From: Eubacterium sp.
GTDB lineage: Bacteria; Bacillota; Clostridia; Oscillospirales; Acutalibacteraceae
Reading direction: 5' to 3'
Length of the DNA: 64,000 nucleotides
Assembly: GCA_017446095.1 (NCBI GenBank)
Contig: JAFSRN010000002.1
Location: 1 to 64,000 of the forward strand
Shown here: one piece after another, positions 43,863-52,462 of the stretch
Position numbering within the stretch: the first letter of the stretch is position 1
How the letters are laid out: each line of letters opens with the position of its first letter
Position numbers and translations under genes: made by a program
Notes under the pieces: model-generated
What the model was told of the DNA's origin: nothing
The model's database searches: none
What the model saw: only the letters and a program-made list of their open reading frames with translations

Positions 43863-44918
43863 ATGAAAAGGATTATAAGTATTATATTATCGGCAGTTTT
43901 GCTGCTGTGCGCAGTTACGAGCACTTGCACAGTCAATGCGGAAAACTCTGTTAAAACCGCGATTACGGTGTATGCAGACAAAACCAACAACTGCAGTTTC
44001 GGCGCCGGCGACAGCACAATGTGGTATAAATTCACAGCGCCGAGCACGAACTGGTACAAGTTTGAGGTGTACAACCCGTACCTCAGCAAGAGCGACAGCC
44101 AGTACCACACCTATATTTCCGTACACAACAGCACGGGTACGGAAATCGAATTTACTGGCACAAACGAATTTACGGATATATGCGCGTGCTACGTTCCGCT
44201 TGAAAAATCAAAGCTGTACTACATCGAGCTTGACAATTTTGTTGACGACTGCTGTAACGAAAGCTATACTGTGCAGCTTGGTATTTCCGTTCACAAGCAC
44301 ACAATTAAGCGCGAAGTCTATCCTTCGGAGGTTACTGATTACTCGTTTATTTCCGGCGACTGTCTGGAGTCCTGCACCGTTTGCGACTACGAAGCATATG
44401 TGAGCATCCCTGCCGTTAAGACGATTAACCTCAGCGCAAAGTCCTACGTTTATGACGGCAAAGTGCACAAGCCGGGCGTATCAATTAACACCACTAAGGG
44501 CAAGGCGCTTGCAAAAAGCAACTACACCGTAGCCTACCCCAAGGACGTAAAGTCCGTTGGCAACCATGTTGTAAAGGTTAAGTTTAAAAACGACTACTCC
44601 GGCAGCCGCAGACTGAGCTACAAGATAGTGCCCAAAGGCACTTCGCTCGGCAAGCTCACAGGTGTTAAAAGCGGCATTAAAGCTACGTGGAAAAAGCAGA
44701 CCGTGCAGACCTCGGGCTACCAGATTCAGTGCTCAACATCCGCCAAATTCACCAAGGCTAAAACGGTTACAGTCGCAAAAAACAAGACGACCGCAACCAC
44801 CGTTAAAAGCCTGATCAGCGGCAAAAAGTACTATGTGCGCGTGCGTACATACAAAACGGTCAACGGCAAAAAAATCTGCTCTGCCTGGAGTAAGGCAAAG
44901 CAGATTAGCACGAAGTAA
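43863..44918 (+). CDS. Secreted protein with shared C-terminal Fn3-like module
   Basis: 351 residues from the ATG at 43863 (AAGGGG upstream); the longer frame begins inside the previous gene and crosses the terminator. Signal peptide (1-26, cut near VNAE), a beta-sandwich region (about 28-140: WYKFTAP, YYIELDNF) resembling pre-peptidase C-terminal or carbohydrate-binding folds, a CxxC pair, then the same beta and Fn3 modules as its neighbour (SGYQIQ, KYYVRVRTYK). Function unknown; probably surface adhesion or glycan binding. Confidence 0.8.
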   Translation: MKRIISIILSAVLLLCAVTSTCTVNAENSVKTAITVYADKTNNCSFGAGDSTMWYKFTAPSTNWYKFEVYNPYLSKSDSQYHTYISVHNSTGTEIEFTGTNEFTDICACYVPLEKSKLYYIELDNFVDDCCNESYTVQLGISVHKHTIKREVYPSEVTDYSFISGDCLESCTVCDYEAYVSIPAVKTINLSAKSYVYDGKVHKPGVSINTTKGKALAKSNYTVAYPKDVKSVGNHVVKVKFKNDYSGSRRLSYKIVPKGTSLGKLTGVKSGIKATWKKQTVQTSGYQIQCSTSAKFTKAKTVTVAKNKTTATTVKSLISGKKYYVRVRTYKTVNGKKICSAWSKAKQISTK

Positions 44919-44927
44919 TTATTATGA

Positions 44928-44953
44928 GGGCGGGTTAGGAAACCCGCCCCTAC
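44928..44953. repeat. GTAGGG-type palindrome, copy 6 (inverted)
   Basis: GGGCGGGTT...AACCCGCCCCTAC, followed by GAAAACTGAAAACCG tandem units at 44960-45001. Confidence 0.7.
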
Positions 44954-44999
44954 TTAATGCTGAAAACTGAAAACCGAAAACTGAAAACCGAAAACTGAA

Positions 45000-45025
45000 A
45001 AAAGAGCCTCGCGGCTCTTTTTTTT
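45000..45025. terminator. Bidirectional terminator
   Basis: AAGAGCC-TCGC-GGCTCTT with A/T runs on both sides, between the convergent secreted-protein and hydrolase genes. Confidence 0.85.
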
Positions 45026-45980
45026 ACTTAAGATGCTTACCGATAAACTCGTCGAGTTTTGCATAGTAGCCCTCGGTATCGTAAACGATACTGTCGGCGT
45101 GCTTTGCTTCGGGTACGATAAACTGGTCTTTTTCAGTTGTGCAGATGTCGTAGAGTTCCTGACCCATTCTTGTGGGAACAAAGTCGTCGCTGCCGCCGTG
45201 GATAAACAGCATCGGCACGCGTGCGTTATGCACACTCTCGCGAACATCGGTATCCCTGAGGTCGTAGCCTGCAAGGCGCTTGTTAATCTCGTTCATACCC
45301 TCAAAGAGGTACGGTGCAGCCTTTTCAAGACCTACGCCGCTTGCAACGGAGATAAACTCGTCCTTTGCGCTTGTGTACGGGCAGTCAGCAACAATCAGCT
45401 TAACCTGCGGCGGAATCTTATCAGCCATCTGGCAAACAGTCGCCGCGCCCATGGACATACCGTGAAGTATAATCTTGATATTCTCGCCGAAGCGGTCAAT
45501 CAGATAGTCGAGCCACTTGAGCATATCCTGACTCTCGTAGTAGTCAAAACCAACCCAGTCGCCGCCCGAGTCACCTGCGGAGGTGTGGTCTGTCGACAGG
45601 AAGTTGAAGCCCTTGTCGTGGTAGTATTTGTAGAAGTTAGCGGAGTCGCCGCGGTAACTGCCGCGATAGCCGTGCGAAAATACGGCAAATACGTCGCTCT
45701 CCTCCTCTGCGTGAAGCAGGTAGCCCTTGAGAATCTGATCCCTGTCGTTAAGCAGGTCAATGTGCTCAATAGGCTGCTCGTCAACCCATTTCATACTTTC
45801 CTCGCACATCTCGCCAAGCGGCACCATATCGCCGTTATCCATAAGGTCCTGCATACGCTTCATCGGACCCTTCGGTATAGTTTCCTTGTACATTACATCA
45901 AGGTAAGAGTGCAACGCAAGCACACCCATTGCCGCAGCGCCAAGACCTGCTGCCGCTGCAAGACCGAACAGTTTTTTCAT
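45024..45980 (-). CDS. Membrane-anchored alpha/beta hydrolase
   Basis: 318 residues from the ATG at 45980 (GGGGG upstream; the earlier TTG is weak). N-terminal hydrophobic signal-anchor (about 3-25), then an alpha/beta-hydrolase fold with nucleophile motif HGMSMG, acid in GGSDDFVP and catalytic His in AKHADS. Similar proteins are annotated as esterases or peptidases of the extended-lipase group; the substrate cannot be predicted. Confidence 0.85.
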   Translation of the reverse strand: MKKLFGLAAAAGLGAAAMGVLALHSYLDVMYKETIPKGPMKRMQDLMDNGDMVPLGEMCEESMKWVDEQPIEHIDLLNDRDQILKGYLLHAEEESDVFAVFSHGYRGSYRGDSANFYKYYHDKGFNFLSTDHTSAGDSGGDWVGFDYYESQDMLKWLDYLIDRFGENIKIILHGMSMGAATVCQMADKIPPQVKLIVADCPYTSAKDEFISVASGVGLEKAAPYLFEGMNEINKRLAGYDLRDTDVRESVHNARVPMLFIHGGSDDFVPTRMGQELYDICTTEKDQFIVPEAKHADSIVYDTEGYYAKLDEFIGKHLK

Positions 45981-46050
45981 TAATATACCCCCAAATATAA
46001 TCAATTAAACCTCTCAATCCTTCCCCAATAAAATCTATAAACCCTATCAA

Positions 46051-46143
46051 GCCTTCCCCTTGGGGGGAAGGTGGCAGCCGTAAGGCTGACGGATGAGGGG
46101 CTAATTATGGGGGAAAGGTGGCATCCGTAAGGCGGATGAGGGG
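46051..46143. repeat. GGAAGGTGGC-GGATGAGGGG intergenic repeat, two copies
   Basis: Two adjacent, imperfect copies (46051-46100 and 46109-46143), each with an AGCCGTAAGGCT or ATCCGTAAGGCGGAT hairpin and ending GGATGAGGGG. This type is common between genes in many Clostridia genomes (recollection, not searched). Confidence 0.7.
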
Positions 46144-46152
46144 AAAAACTAA

Positions 46153-46680
46153 TTACTTCTTTTTAGTCGTTTTTTCTGCTTTTTTTGTGGTTTCGTCCGC
46201 GTTTGTTACGGGCTTTGTGGTAGGCACAGCCTTAACCTTAAGCTCGCGGTAGTCCTTATCGTCGCCGTTTTTAGCAAGAATCTGCTTGCCGTCGTAGCGG
46301 ATTAAGTACTCGCCCTTATTGTCAAAAGTATAAGTTGTAACCTTTTTGCCTTTTTTGTCCGTAGTGTCCTCGTGAGCCGTCTTTACGGTTGCAATAACGT
46401 TAACATAGTAATTATTTTTGTACGAAACGCCGGACTTTTTAACGAGGAATGAGCACTTATTCATTTCTTCTTTGGTAAGACCGAGATCCTTTGCGGAATA
46501 ACTTTCAATAAGATTAATAGCGTCCGCCTCGGTAATCTTTGCGTCGTCGGTTGTGATTTCCTGCGTGGTGGAAGCCTTTGCCTTAGTGGTTTCCTTTTTA
46601 CCGCCGTCGTCCTTTGCGCAAGCGGCAAACACGCCTAAAATAAGTGAAAAGCAGATTAATGTAACTAAAACCTTTTTCAT
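46153..46680 (-). CDS. Small lipoprotein
   Basis: 175 residues with a lipoprotein signal peptide (lipobox GVFAAC, cysteine at 21), a Lys/Thr-rich linker, a compact alpha/beta domain (about 50-145; TEADAINLIESYSAKDLGL resembles small PepSY-like or DUF domains, uncertain) and a Lys/Thr-rich C-terminus. Surface-attached through lipid. Function unknown. Confidence 0.75.
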   Translation of the reverse strand: MKKVLVTLICFSLILGVFAACAKDDGGKKETTKAKASTTQEITTDDAKITEADAINLIESYSAKDLGLTKEEMNKCSFLVKKSGVSYKNNYYVNVIATVKTAHEDTTDKKGKKVTTYTFDNKGEYLIRYDGKQILAKNGDDKDYRELKVKAVPTTKPVTNADETTKKAEKTTKKK

Positions 46681-46716
46681 ATCCGTACCTCTAAAAGAAA
46701 ATTACTAGATAAATGT

Positions 46717-46745
46717 ATTATAAACTTAATTATAAGCAAAGTCAA
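46717..46745 (-). promoter_or_regulatory. Promoter of the lipoprotein gene
   Basis: TTGACT (46740-46745), 17-base spacer, perfect TATAAT (46717-46722). Confidence 0.8.
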
Positions 46746-46751
46746 TACTTA

Positions 46752-49700
46752 TTAATCATAGCTGTAGGTGTAAACGTCGGAATAATAAGTGTGCGATTCC
46801 GCCCCGTTTGTGTAGGTGATGTAAAACCTCACGCCGAACCATGAAGTCTTGCTCTTTAAGCCGTAGACAAGCGCCTTGTTTACAGCGTTTCCGTCCACAC
46901 TTTCCGCGATGCGGACAAGGTTATTTTCCGCATTTCTGGTGTTTGCGTTTTCAAGAATCAAATCGCTGTCCGTCATACGCACGCCGTAGAGGAAGCCTGC
47001 CGAGGTAATCCTGTAAACGCTCGGGTTGACGATAGTAACAGTAAAGTACTTGCGGTAATCAGTCTGCGCGTCGTTTGAGAAAATGAAGCCTGTGGCGTGC
47101 GGATTTTCCTGCTCGCCGTACGCCGTGTCAATAACGTACTCGCCATCGGCAGAAGCGCCGTAATCAAAGCGGCGGTAGTCGGTTATGCCGTTTTTCTTGG
47201 CGTATGCGAGGTCGCGCCCGTTAACAAAGCCGTCGCCGTTGTAGTCGCCGTAAGCAATAACAAGGTCGCCGCAGGTGTTCTGCTTGTCAACCGTTACGGT
47301 GGCGGTGCAGAACAGGTCGTTGTCGTTTTTAAACTGCGCCGTGTGCGTGCCGCACTTGATGTTTTCCGCAACGAATCTGCCGTCGCTTCCCGTAACTGCG
47401 CAAAGGTTGCCGTCGATGTAAACGTCCGCGTCGTTCACAGGCAGCCCTGCAAGCGTGGTAAGGCTGCCGGTGACGTAGTGTCCGTCGCTTGTGTGGACGT
47501 ATTCCGTGAAGTCGGACGCGCAGTCGTAGCAGTGGTAGACGTACTCGCTGTCGTAGCAGCAGTCGTGCACATCCTCGCTTTTCAGTTCGGTATTCCTGCT
47601 GTGTCCGCAGCCGAGCGACTGCCGCGTGAAGCCGAACTCATCGCAGTAATCGCGCGCGGTGGAATCGTCGAAGCAGTGGATAACAACCGAGTTGTAAATG
47701 CCGTAGTTGCTCACCTTGTACGCGCCGATTGAGTAGTCGGCAATCTGCGTGTCCTTTGAAAGAATGGTGAACTTGTTAAGCTGCGTGCAGGAAATAAATG
47801 CGTCCGTGGCGATATATTCACAGTTAGTGAGGGTTATCTCTTTAAGCGGATAGCAACCGCGAAACGCCTCTTTGCCGATACCGCGCACCGCACTGTCCAT
47901 ATCAAAAACGGTAATCGCCTTGCGGCTGAGGTACCACGGCGTGTTTTTGTAGTAAGTGACGTCGCCGCTTACATAGTCGTCCGTGTAGCCCGTGCCGTGG
48001 GTGAAATGAATCGTCTTAATCGCCGTGCAGTTGTACCACACGGTGGTGTTTTCCGGCGCGGCAAGGGACAGCGGCAGAGTGAGTTCCGTCATACCCGACG
48101 CACCGTAAAACGCGTAGTCGGAAAGCGCGGTAACGCCGTCGCCGATAACCGCCTTGCGCAGGGACGGGAGGTATTCGTTCCACGGAACAGCGGCGGCTGT
48201 TGAGTAGGCGTACATATCCCCTGTTCCGCTGATAGCAAGGGTTTTGCTGTCCGTATCAAAGTGCCACTGCAGGTCGTCGCCGCACACGCCCTTGTTGTAG
48301 GTGTGCAGGTCAAAGCCGTGCAAAGTTGCGTAGTCCGCGGCGGTGCTGACGTCGTATGTTTCAAACGTGACGTCGCGCCTGATCAGCGTGCCGCTAAACA
48401 CATAGCCTGCCGAGTAACTGCCGAACACAGCCGCGCGCGTTTCCACGCTGAAGGTCTGCGGATAAGATGTAAGAATAAACGCGTAGTCGTGCAGTTTAAT
48501 ATCGTTTTCAATAGCGAAATCCGTTTGCGTAAACGCGGCGAGCGCGCAGATTATATCGCCGTTTGTGCCGTAGACGATGCCGTTTTCCACAGTGAAATTG
48601 CTGTTAAAGCGCACCGCAGCCGTGCCGCTTAGCAGGAATGCTGACGCGTTAAAATCAGTAACCGTTTGCGGCATAGTGTAAACCGAGCCGCTGATTTTTG
48701 GCAACAGCACAAGCGCGGTGCCGTCCTTTGAATACAGCACGTTATCAACCGATTTATACAGCACATTATCTTCCGAGCAACGGATTTTTACCGCGTTGCA
48801 GCCGTAAAACGCAAAGGGCGAGAGTTCGCCCGCATCCGAATTAATCTGAATAACGCTTACGCTGTCCGCATAGTCAGCCCACGGAACAGCGGTTTGTGAG
48901 TAGTCGTACATATCGCCGCTGCCGCTGATGGTAAGCTTGCCTGTATCATCAACGGTGTAGGTCAGGCTGTCGCCGCAGGCGCCGCTGTCAATAACTGTCG
49001 GCACGATGTACGCGCCGTTATATGTGTCGCCGCATACGGTGCAGGTGTAGATTGTGTAGCCCTCTTCGGTGGAGGTGGGGTCGATAATATCAACAAGGTA
49101 GTGGTGGCGGCAGCCGATAGCGTTAAAGGTGACGTTTTCCGCAAGGGCATATGTTTCCGCAGGGGTGTTGCGGTAGCCGTTTATTACAAAATTCTCTATG
49201 CCGCCAAACGCACCCTCGCCAACTTCCTTGCACTCCTCTGTAAAGGTGTAAGACTTTACGTTTTTGCAACCATAAAAGGCGTATTTGCCGATTTTCTCAA
49301 GGTTTTGCGGAATTGTAAAGTTATTTGCCTTTACATTGTAAAGGTTATAATCGCCTATTCTTTCAACATCATCCGACACGTTAACGGTGTTCAGGTTGCC
49401 TGCAAACAGCCGCCACGGCAGAGTAGTTGCGGTGTAGTCCTTTGTGCCGTAAATATTCAGCGTACCCTCGGGGATATTCAGCGTATAACTCTCGCCGTCG
49501 GTGTACAAAATGCTGCCGATATTCGGCATGCCCCAGCCGTAATAGTAGTCCTTGCCCTCATCGCCGAAATCGGTGCAGAAGTCCTGCAGCACGCCGCACA
49601 AATCGTCAACGGGCATACTGTTATCTGTCGTTTTAAGGCAGGCGCACAGCGCTGCAATGTACGGCGAGGAGAACGAAGTTCCGCTGTTTTTTCTGTAATG

Positions 49701-50765
49701 CGAATCGCTGCTGCTTGTGTACGGCGCAAGGGATACAATCTTCCTGCCCGTTGCGCAAAAGTCAACCGCCGCGCCGTAGTTGGAAAACTCGGCAAACGTG
49801 GCAAAGTCGTCCTCTAAAGCAGATACTGTAATCGTTTCGCTAATCGCAGCAGGATAGAGGTACTTAATCTCTTTTGACTGGTTGCCTGCCGCCGCGCAAA
49901 CGCACACGCCGCTGCTTTTTGCATTTTGAATAGCGTTCCTGAACGAGTTTGCGCCCGACGACGAAGTGATACTAATATTGATAACCGTGGCGCCGTTTGC
50001 CACAGCGTCGTTAATTGCGGAAACCATTGACGACGAGGTCGCCGTGTTCGCGCCGAACGGCACAACCTTGTACGGCAGAATCTTAACCGTATCGGGCGTG
50101 TTGTCGGCAAGAATACCGGCAATAAACGTGGCGTGACCGTACACGCTGCCGGCTTTGCTCGTATCAAAGTACGCGTCCGCGCAGCCGTCGTCCGAAAAGT
50201 CGTAGCCGTGGCTTACAAACCTGCCCTGCAAATCGATGTGGTCGTACATAACGCCTGTGTCAATCAGCGCAACGGTCACGTCGTCGCTGCCCATTGCGTA
50301 CTTGCCTATGTACTGCGTGGTGCCAAGCGCATTACTGCCTGCAGGATAAAGGCTGCCCTTCTCCGTTTCGCACAGCTCGGCAGTGCCTTCGGTATCCACC
50401 AAAAGCCCGTCCGCCTGGAATTTGTAGTACGCGTTTTCCGCTTCTTTAGGTGTTTTGTACTGCAGCACGGCAAAGCCGTTTGGCTCGTCGTAAGCAGTCA
50501 TCACCGCGCCGTACTTTTTGCCGTTATAGTCGTTAACAAGCAGGCGCGCAAAGGCAAAGGTGTTGCCGCGTGCAAAGTCGTCATACGCCTCTTTGGTATT
50601 ATAGGTTTTATATATCTGCGTGAGGTTTGCACGATACGTTTCGCGGTCAAATGTTTTTTTATACGACGAAAAGACCGTTGCTGTAACCACAACAACAGCC
50701 GCGAGTACCGCCGCAAGCAGAATAAGCAGCGCGGCAGATATGCGTTTTTTCGCCTTAAAAAACAT
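46752..50765 (-). CDS. Membrane-anchored subtilase with LRR and dockerin-like regions
   Basis: 1337 residues from the ATG at 50765 (GGTGAT upstream; upstream Met codons lack a site). Signal anchor (8-33), propeptide-like segment, S8 subtilisin domain with Asp169 (LIDTGVM), His211 (GHATFIAG) and Ser364 (SGTSFSSP), several LRR_5/BspA-like stretches, a carboxypeptidase-regulatory-like domain, then GDYNGDGFVNGRDLAYAKK, a good match to one calcium-binding dockerin repeat, with a degenerate second one (SADGEYVIDTAY) and about 90 further beta-rich residues. Probably a surface protease; cohesin binding is possible but unproven. Confidence 0.88.
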   Translation of the reverse strand: MFFKAKKRISAALLILLAAVLAAVVVVTATVFSSYKKTFDRETYRANLTQIYKTYNTKEAYDDFARGNTFAFARLLVNDYNGKKYGAVMTAYDEPNGFAVLQYKTPKEAENAYYKFQADGLLVDTEGTAELCETEKGSLYPAGSNALGTTQYIGKYAMGSDDVTVALIDTGVMYDHIDLQGRFVSHGYDFSDDGCADAYFDTSKAGSVYGHATFIAGILADNTPDTVKILPYKVVPFGANTATSSSMVSAINDAVANGATVINISITSSSGANSFRNAIQNAKSSGVCVCAAAGNQSKEIKYLYPAAISETITVSALEDDFATFAEFSNYGAAVDFCATGRKIVSLAPYTSSSDSHYRKNSGTSFSSPYIAALCACLKTTDNSMPVDDLCGVLQDFCTDFGDEGKDYYYGWGMPNIGSILYTDGESYTLNIPEGTLNIYGTKDYTATTLPWRLFAGNLNTVNVSDDVERIGDYNLYNVKANNFTIPQNLEKIGKYAFYGCKNVKSYTFTEECKEVGEGAFGGIENFVINGYRNTPAETYALAENVTFNAIGCRHHYLVDIIDPTSTEEGYTIYTCTVCGDTYNGAYIVPTVIDSGACGDSLTYTVDDTGKLTISGSGDMYDYSQTAVPWADYADSVSVIQINSDAGELSPFAFYGCNAVKIRCSEDNVLYKSVDNVLYSKDGTALVLLPKISGSVYTMPQTVTDFNASAFLLSGTAAVRFNSNFTVENGIVYGTNGDIICALAAFTQTDFAIENDIKLHDYAFILTSYPQTFSVETRAAVFGSYSAGYVFSGTLIRRDVTFETYDVSTAADYATLHGFDLHTYNKGVCGDDLQWHFDTDSKTLAISGTGDMYAYSTAAAVPWNEYLPSLRKAVIGDGVTALSDYAFYGASGMTELTLPLSLAAPENTTVWYNCTAIKTIHFTHGTGYTDDYVSGDVTYYKNTPWYLSRKAITVFDMDSAVRGIGKEAFRGCYPLKEITLTNCEYIATDAFISCTQLNKFTILSKDTQIADYSIGAYKVSNYGIYNSVVIHCFDDSTARDYCDEFGFTRQSLGCGHSRNTELKSEDVHDCCYDSEYVYHCYDCASDFTEYVHTSDGHYVTGSLTTLAGLPVNDADVYIDGNLCAVTGSDGRFVAENIKCGTHTAQFKNDNDLFCTATVTVDKQNTCGDLVIAYGDYNGDGFVNGRDLAYAKKNGITDYRRFDYGASADGEYVIDTAYGEQENPHATGFIFSNDAQTDYRKYFTVTIVNPSVYRITSAGFLYGVRMTDSDLILENANTRNAENNLVRIAESVDGNAVNKALVYGLKSKTSWFGVRFYITYTNGAESHTYYSDVYTYSYD

Positions 50766-50798
50766 ACAATCACCGCGAATAATCCAATTCATTATGTA

Positions 50799-50828
50799 AT
50801 TATAACACAAATTATTGACTTGTGCCAC
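50799..50828 (-). promoter_or_regulatory. Possible promoter of the subtilase gene
   Basis: GTGGCA (50823-50828), 18-base spacer, perfect TATAAT (50799-50804). The weak upstream box makes this tentative. Confidence 0.35.
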
Positions 50829-50882
50829 TAAAATATGTTAAATTGTAATAAAGATTATAATATAAGGTGATCAGGGGGAAAT

Positions 50883-52361
50883 ATGGAAAAACAGACTTTT
50901 GTGCCCAAAAAAGAGTGGCTTGCCTACGGCATAGGCGCGCTCGGTCAGGGTATGATTTACGGAATTATGAGTTCGTACATATCGGACTTCTACCTGAACG
51001 TGCTTAAGGTTACGCCGATTTTTGTGCTGCTGCTTATGCTGCTGGCGCGAATCTGGGACGCAATCAACGACCCGATTATGGGCTTTATCGTTGACCACGC
51101 TAACCCGAAGCGCGGCAAGCTGAAAGCGTACCTGCTGTACACGCCGATACCCGTTGCAATACTTACAATGCTGCTGTTTTACGCACCGAATCTGTCGGAC
51201 ACACAGCGCATGATTTACGCAGGCGTTACCTACGTTGCGTGGGGTATGATTTACACCTCGTCGGACGTGCCGTTCTGGAGTCTGCCGAACGCGATGACTC
51301 CAAATGCTGATGAGCGCGGCTCGATTATCTCAAAGGCGAGAACGCTGAACGGCATAGGCTCGGCAGTACCGATGGCAATGTTTATGGCGCTCGGCTTCAT
51401 TCTGCCGAAGTTCAACCTGTCGGGCAGCGAGCTTGAGCAGAAAAAATATGTGATTATGGCACTCACGGCTTCAATCATCGGCAACCTGCTGTTTATACGC
51501 GTGTACTTTAAAACAAAAGAGCGCGTTAACATCCCGATTCCGCCGAAGAAGGACAAGTCGCAGCCAAGCACGCTCAAGCTGATTTTCACCTGCAAGCCGC
51601 TTATGATGACCGCACTTATGGGCATCATCTCGGGCGCAAGGTATATGTTCCAGGCAGGCGCGGTACACGTAGCAAGATATTCCTTCTACATCGGCAAGGA
51701 CCCGTCCACCCTCACGGGGCAGGAACTTGAAGCAGCGCTGCAGGGCAACATTTCCAAAGTTTCGCTCGTGCTGCAGGCTGCAAGCGCAATAGGAATGTTC
51801 GGCGCGATGATTGCAGTAACGCCGCTTATCAAAAAGTTTTCGTACAAGCAGATTATCATCGCTTCGTCGCTGCTCGGAGCGGCATCGTCGCTTGTTATGT
51901 GGTTTGTGGGCTACAACCACTTCTGGGTGTGCGCAGCGTGCCTGCTTGTTTCCACAATTCCGTGCGGCACAATCAACGTTTGCGCGTTTGCCATGGTTGG
52001 CGACTGCCTTGACTATATGGAACTCAAAACGGGCGTGCGCCTTACGGGAATGGGCAACGCGATACAGAGCTTTGTTACAAAGTTCGGCAACGCGATTGCG
52101 ACCTCGGCAATCATTCTGATGTACATAGTTGTAAAACTTGACGTTGCATCAATTTCCGCAAAAGTTACGGCAAATCCGCTGGATATGACGCACACGGTAC
52201 GTCAGGGAATGTTCAGCATAATTTCAATAATTCCTGCAGTATCGCTGCTGCTTTGCATAATCCCGATGCTGTTCTACCACCTTACAGGCGAGTACAAGGA
52301 ACAGATGGAACGCGACCTCGCAAAACAGCGTGAGGAAAAAGGAATTACGATAGAAGCGTAG
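50883..52361 (+). CDS. GPH-type sugar:cation symporter (MelB-like)
   Basis: 492 residues with about 12 membrane helices, the family-typical ARIWDAINDPIMGFI early motif (Asp cation site) and a central cytosolic loop with Lys/Pro-rich sequence. Glycoside-pentoside-hexuronide transporters import sugars with Na+ or H+; the sugar is not predictable. AGGGGG precedes the ATG. No glycosidase is in the same operon, though GH38 and GH63-like enzymes lie nearby. Confidence 0.88.
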   Translation: MEKQTFVPKKEWLAYGIGALGQGMIYGIMSSYISDFYLNVLKVTPIFVLLLMLLARIWDAINDPIMGFIVDHANPKRGKLKAYLLYTPIPVAILTMLLFYAPNLSDTQRMIYAGVTYVAWGMIYTSSDVPFWSLPNAMTPNADERGSIISKARTLNGIGSAVPMAMFMALGFILPKFNLSGSELEQKKYVIMALTASIIGNLLFIRVYFKTKERVNIPIPPKKDKSQPSTLKLIFTCKPLMMTALMGIISGARYMFQAGAVHVARYSFYIGKDPSTLTGQELEAALQGNISKVSLVLQAASAIGMFGAMIAVTPLIKKFSYKQIIIASSLLGAASSLVMWFVGYNHFWVCAACLLVSTIPCGTINVCAFAMVGDCLDYMELKTGVRLTGMGNAIQSFVTKFGNAIATSAIILMYIVVKLDVASISAKVTANPLDMTHTVRQGMFSIISIIPAVSLLLCIIPMLFYHLTGEYKEQMERDLAKQREEKGITIEA

Positions 52362-52364
52362 AAT

Positions 52365-52431
52365 AATTCGGAATTCGGAACTCGGAATTCGGAATTATAT
52401 GATATGTAGGGAACGGCGACCCAGACGTTCC
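52365..52431. repeat. AATTCGG tandem units followed by GTAGGG palindrome, copy 7
   Basis: GGAATTC/GGAACTC units at 52365-52395, then GTAGGGAACGGCG...CGTTCC at 52406-52431. Similar AATTCCG units lie at 32621-32652 in the opposite orientation. Confidence 0.65.
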
Positions 52432-52462
52432 ACAAAAAATACCCAAGGCAAAGGAGATTATT

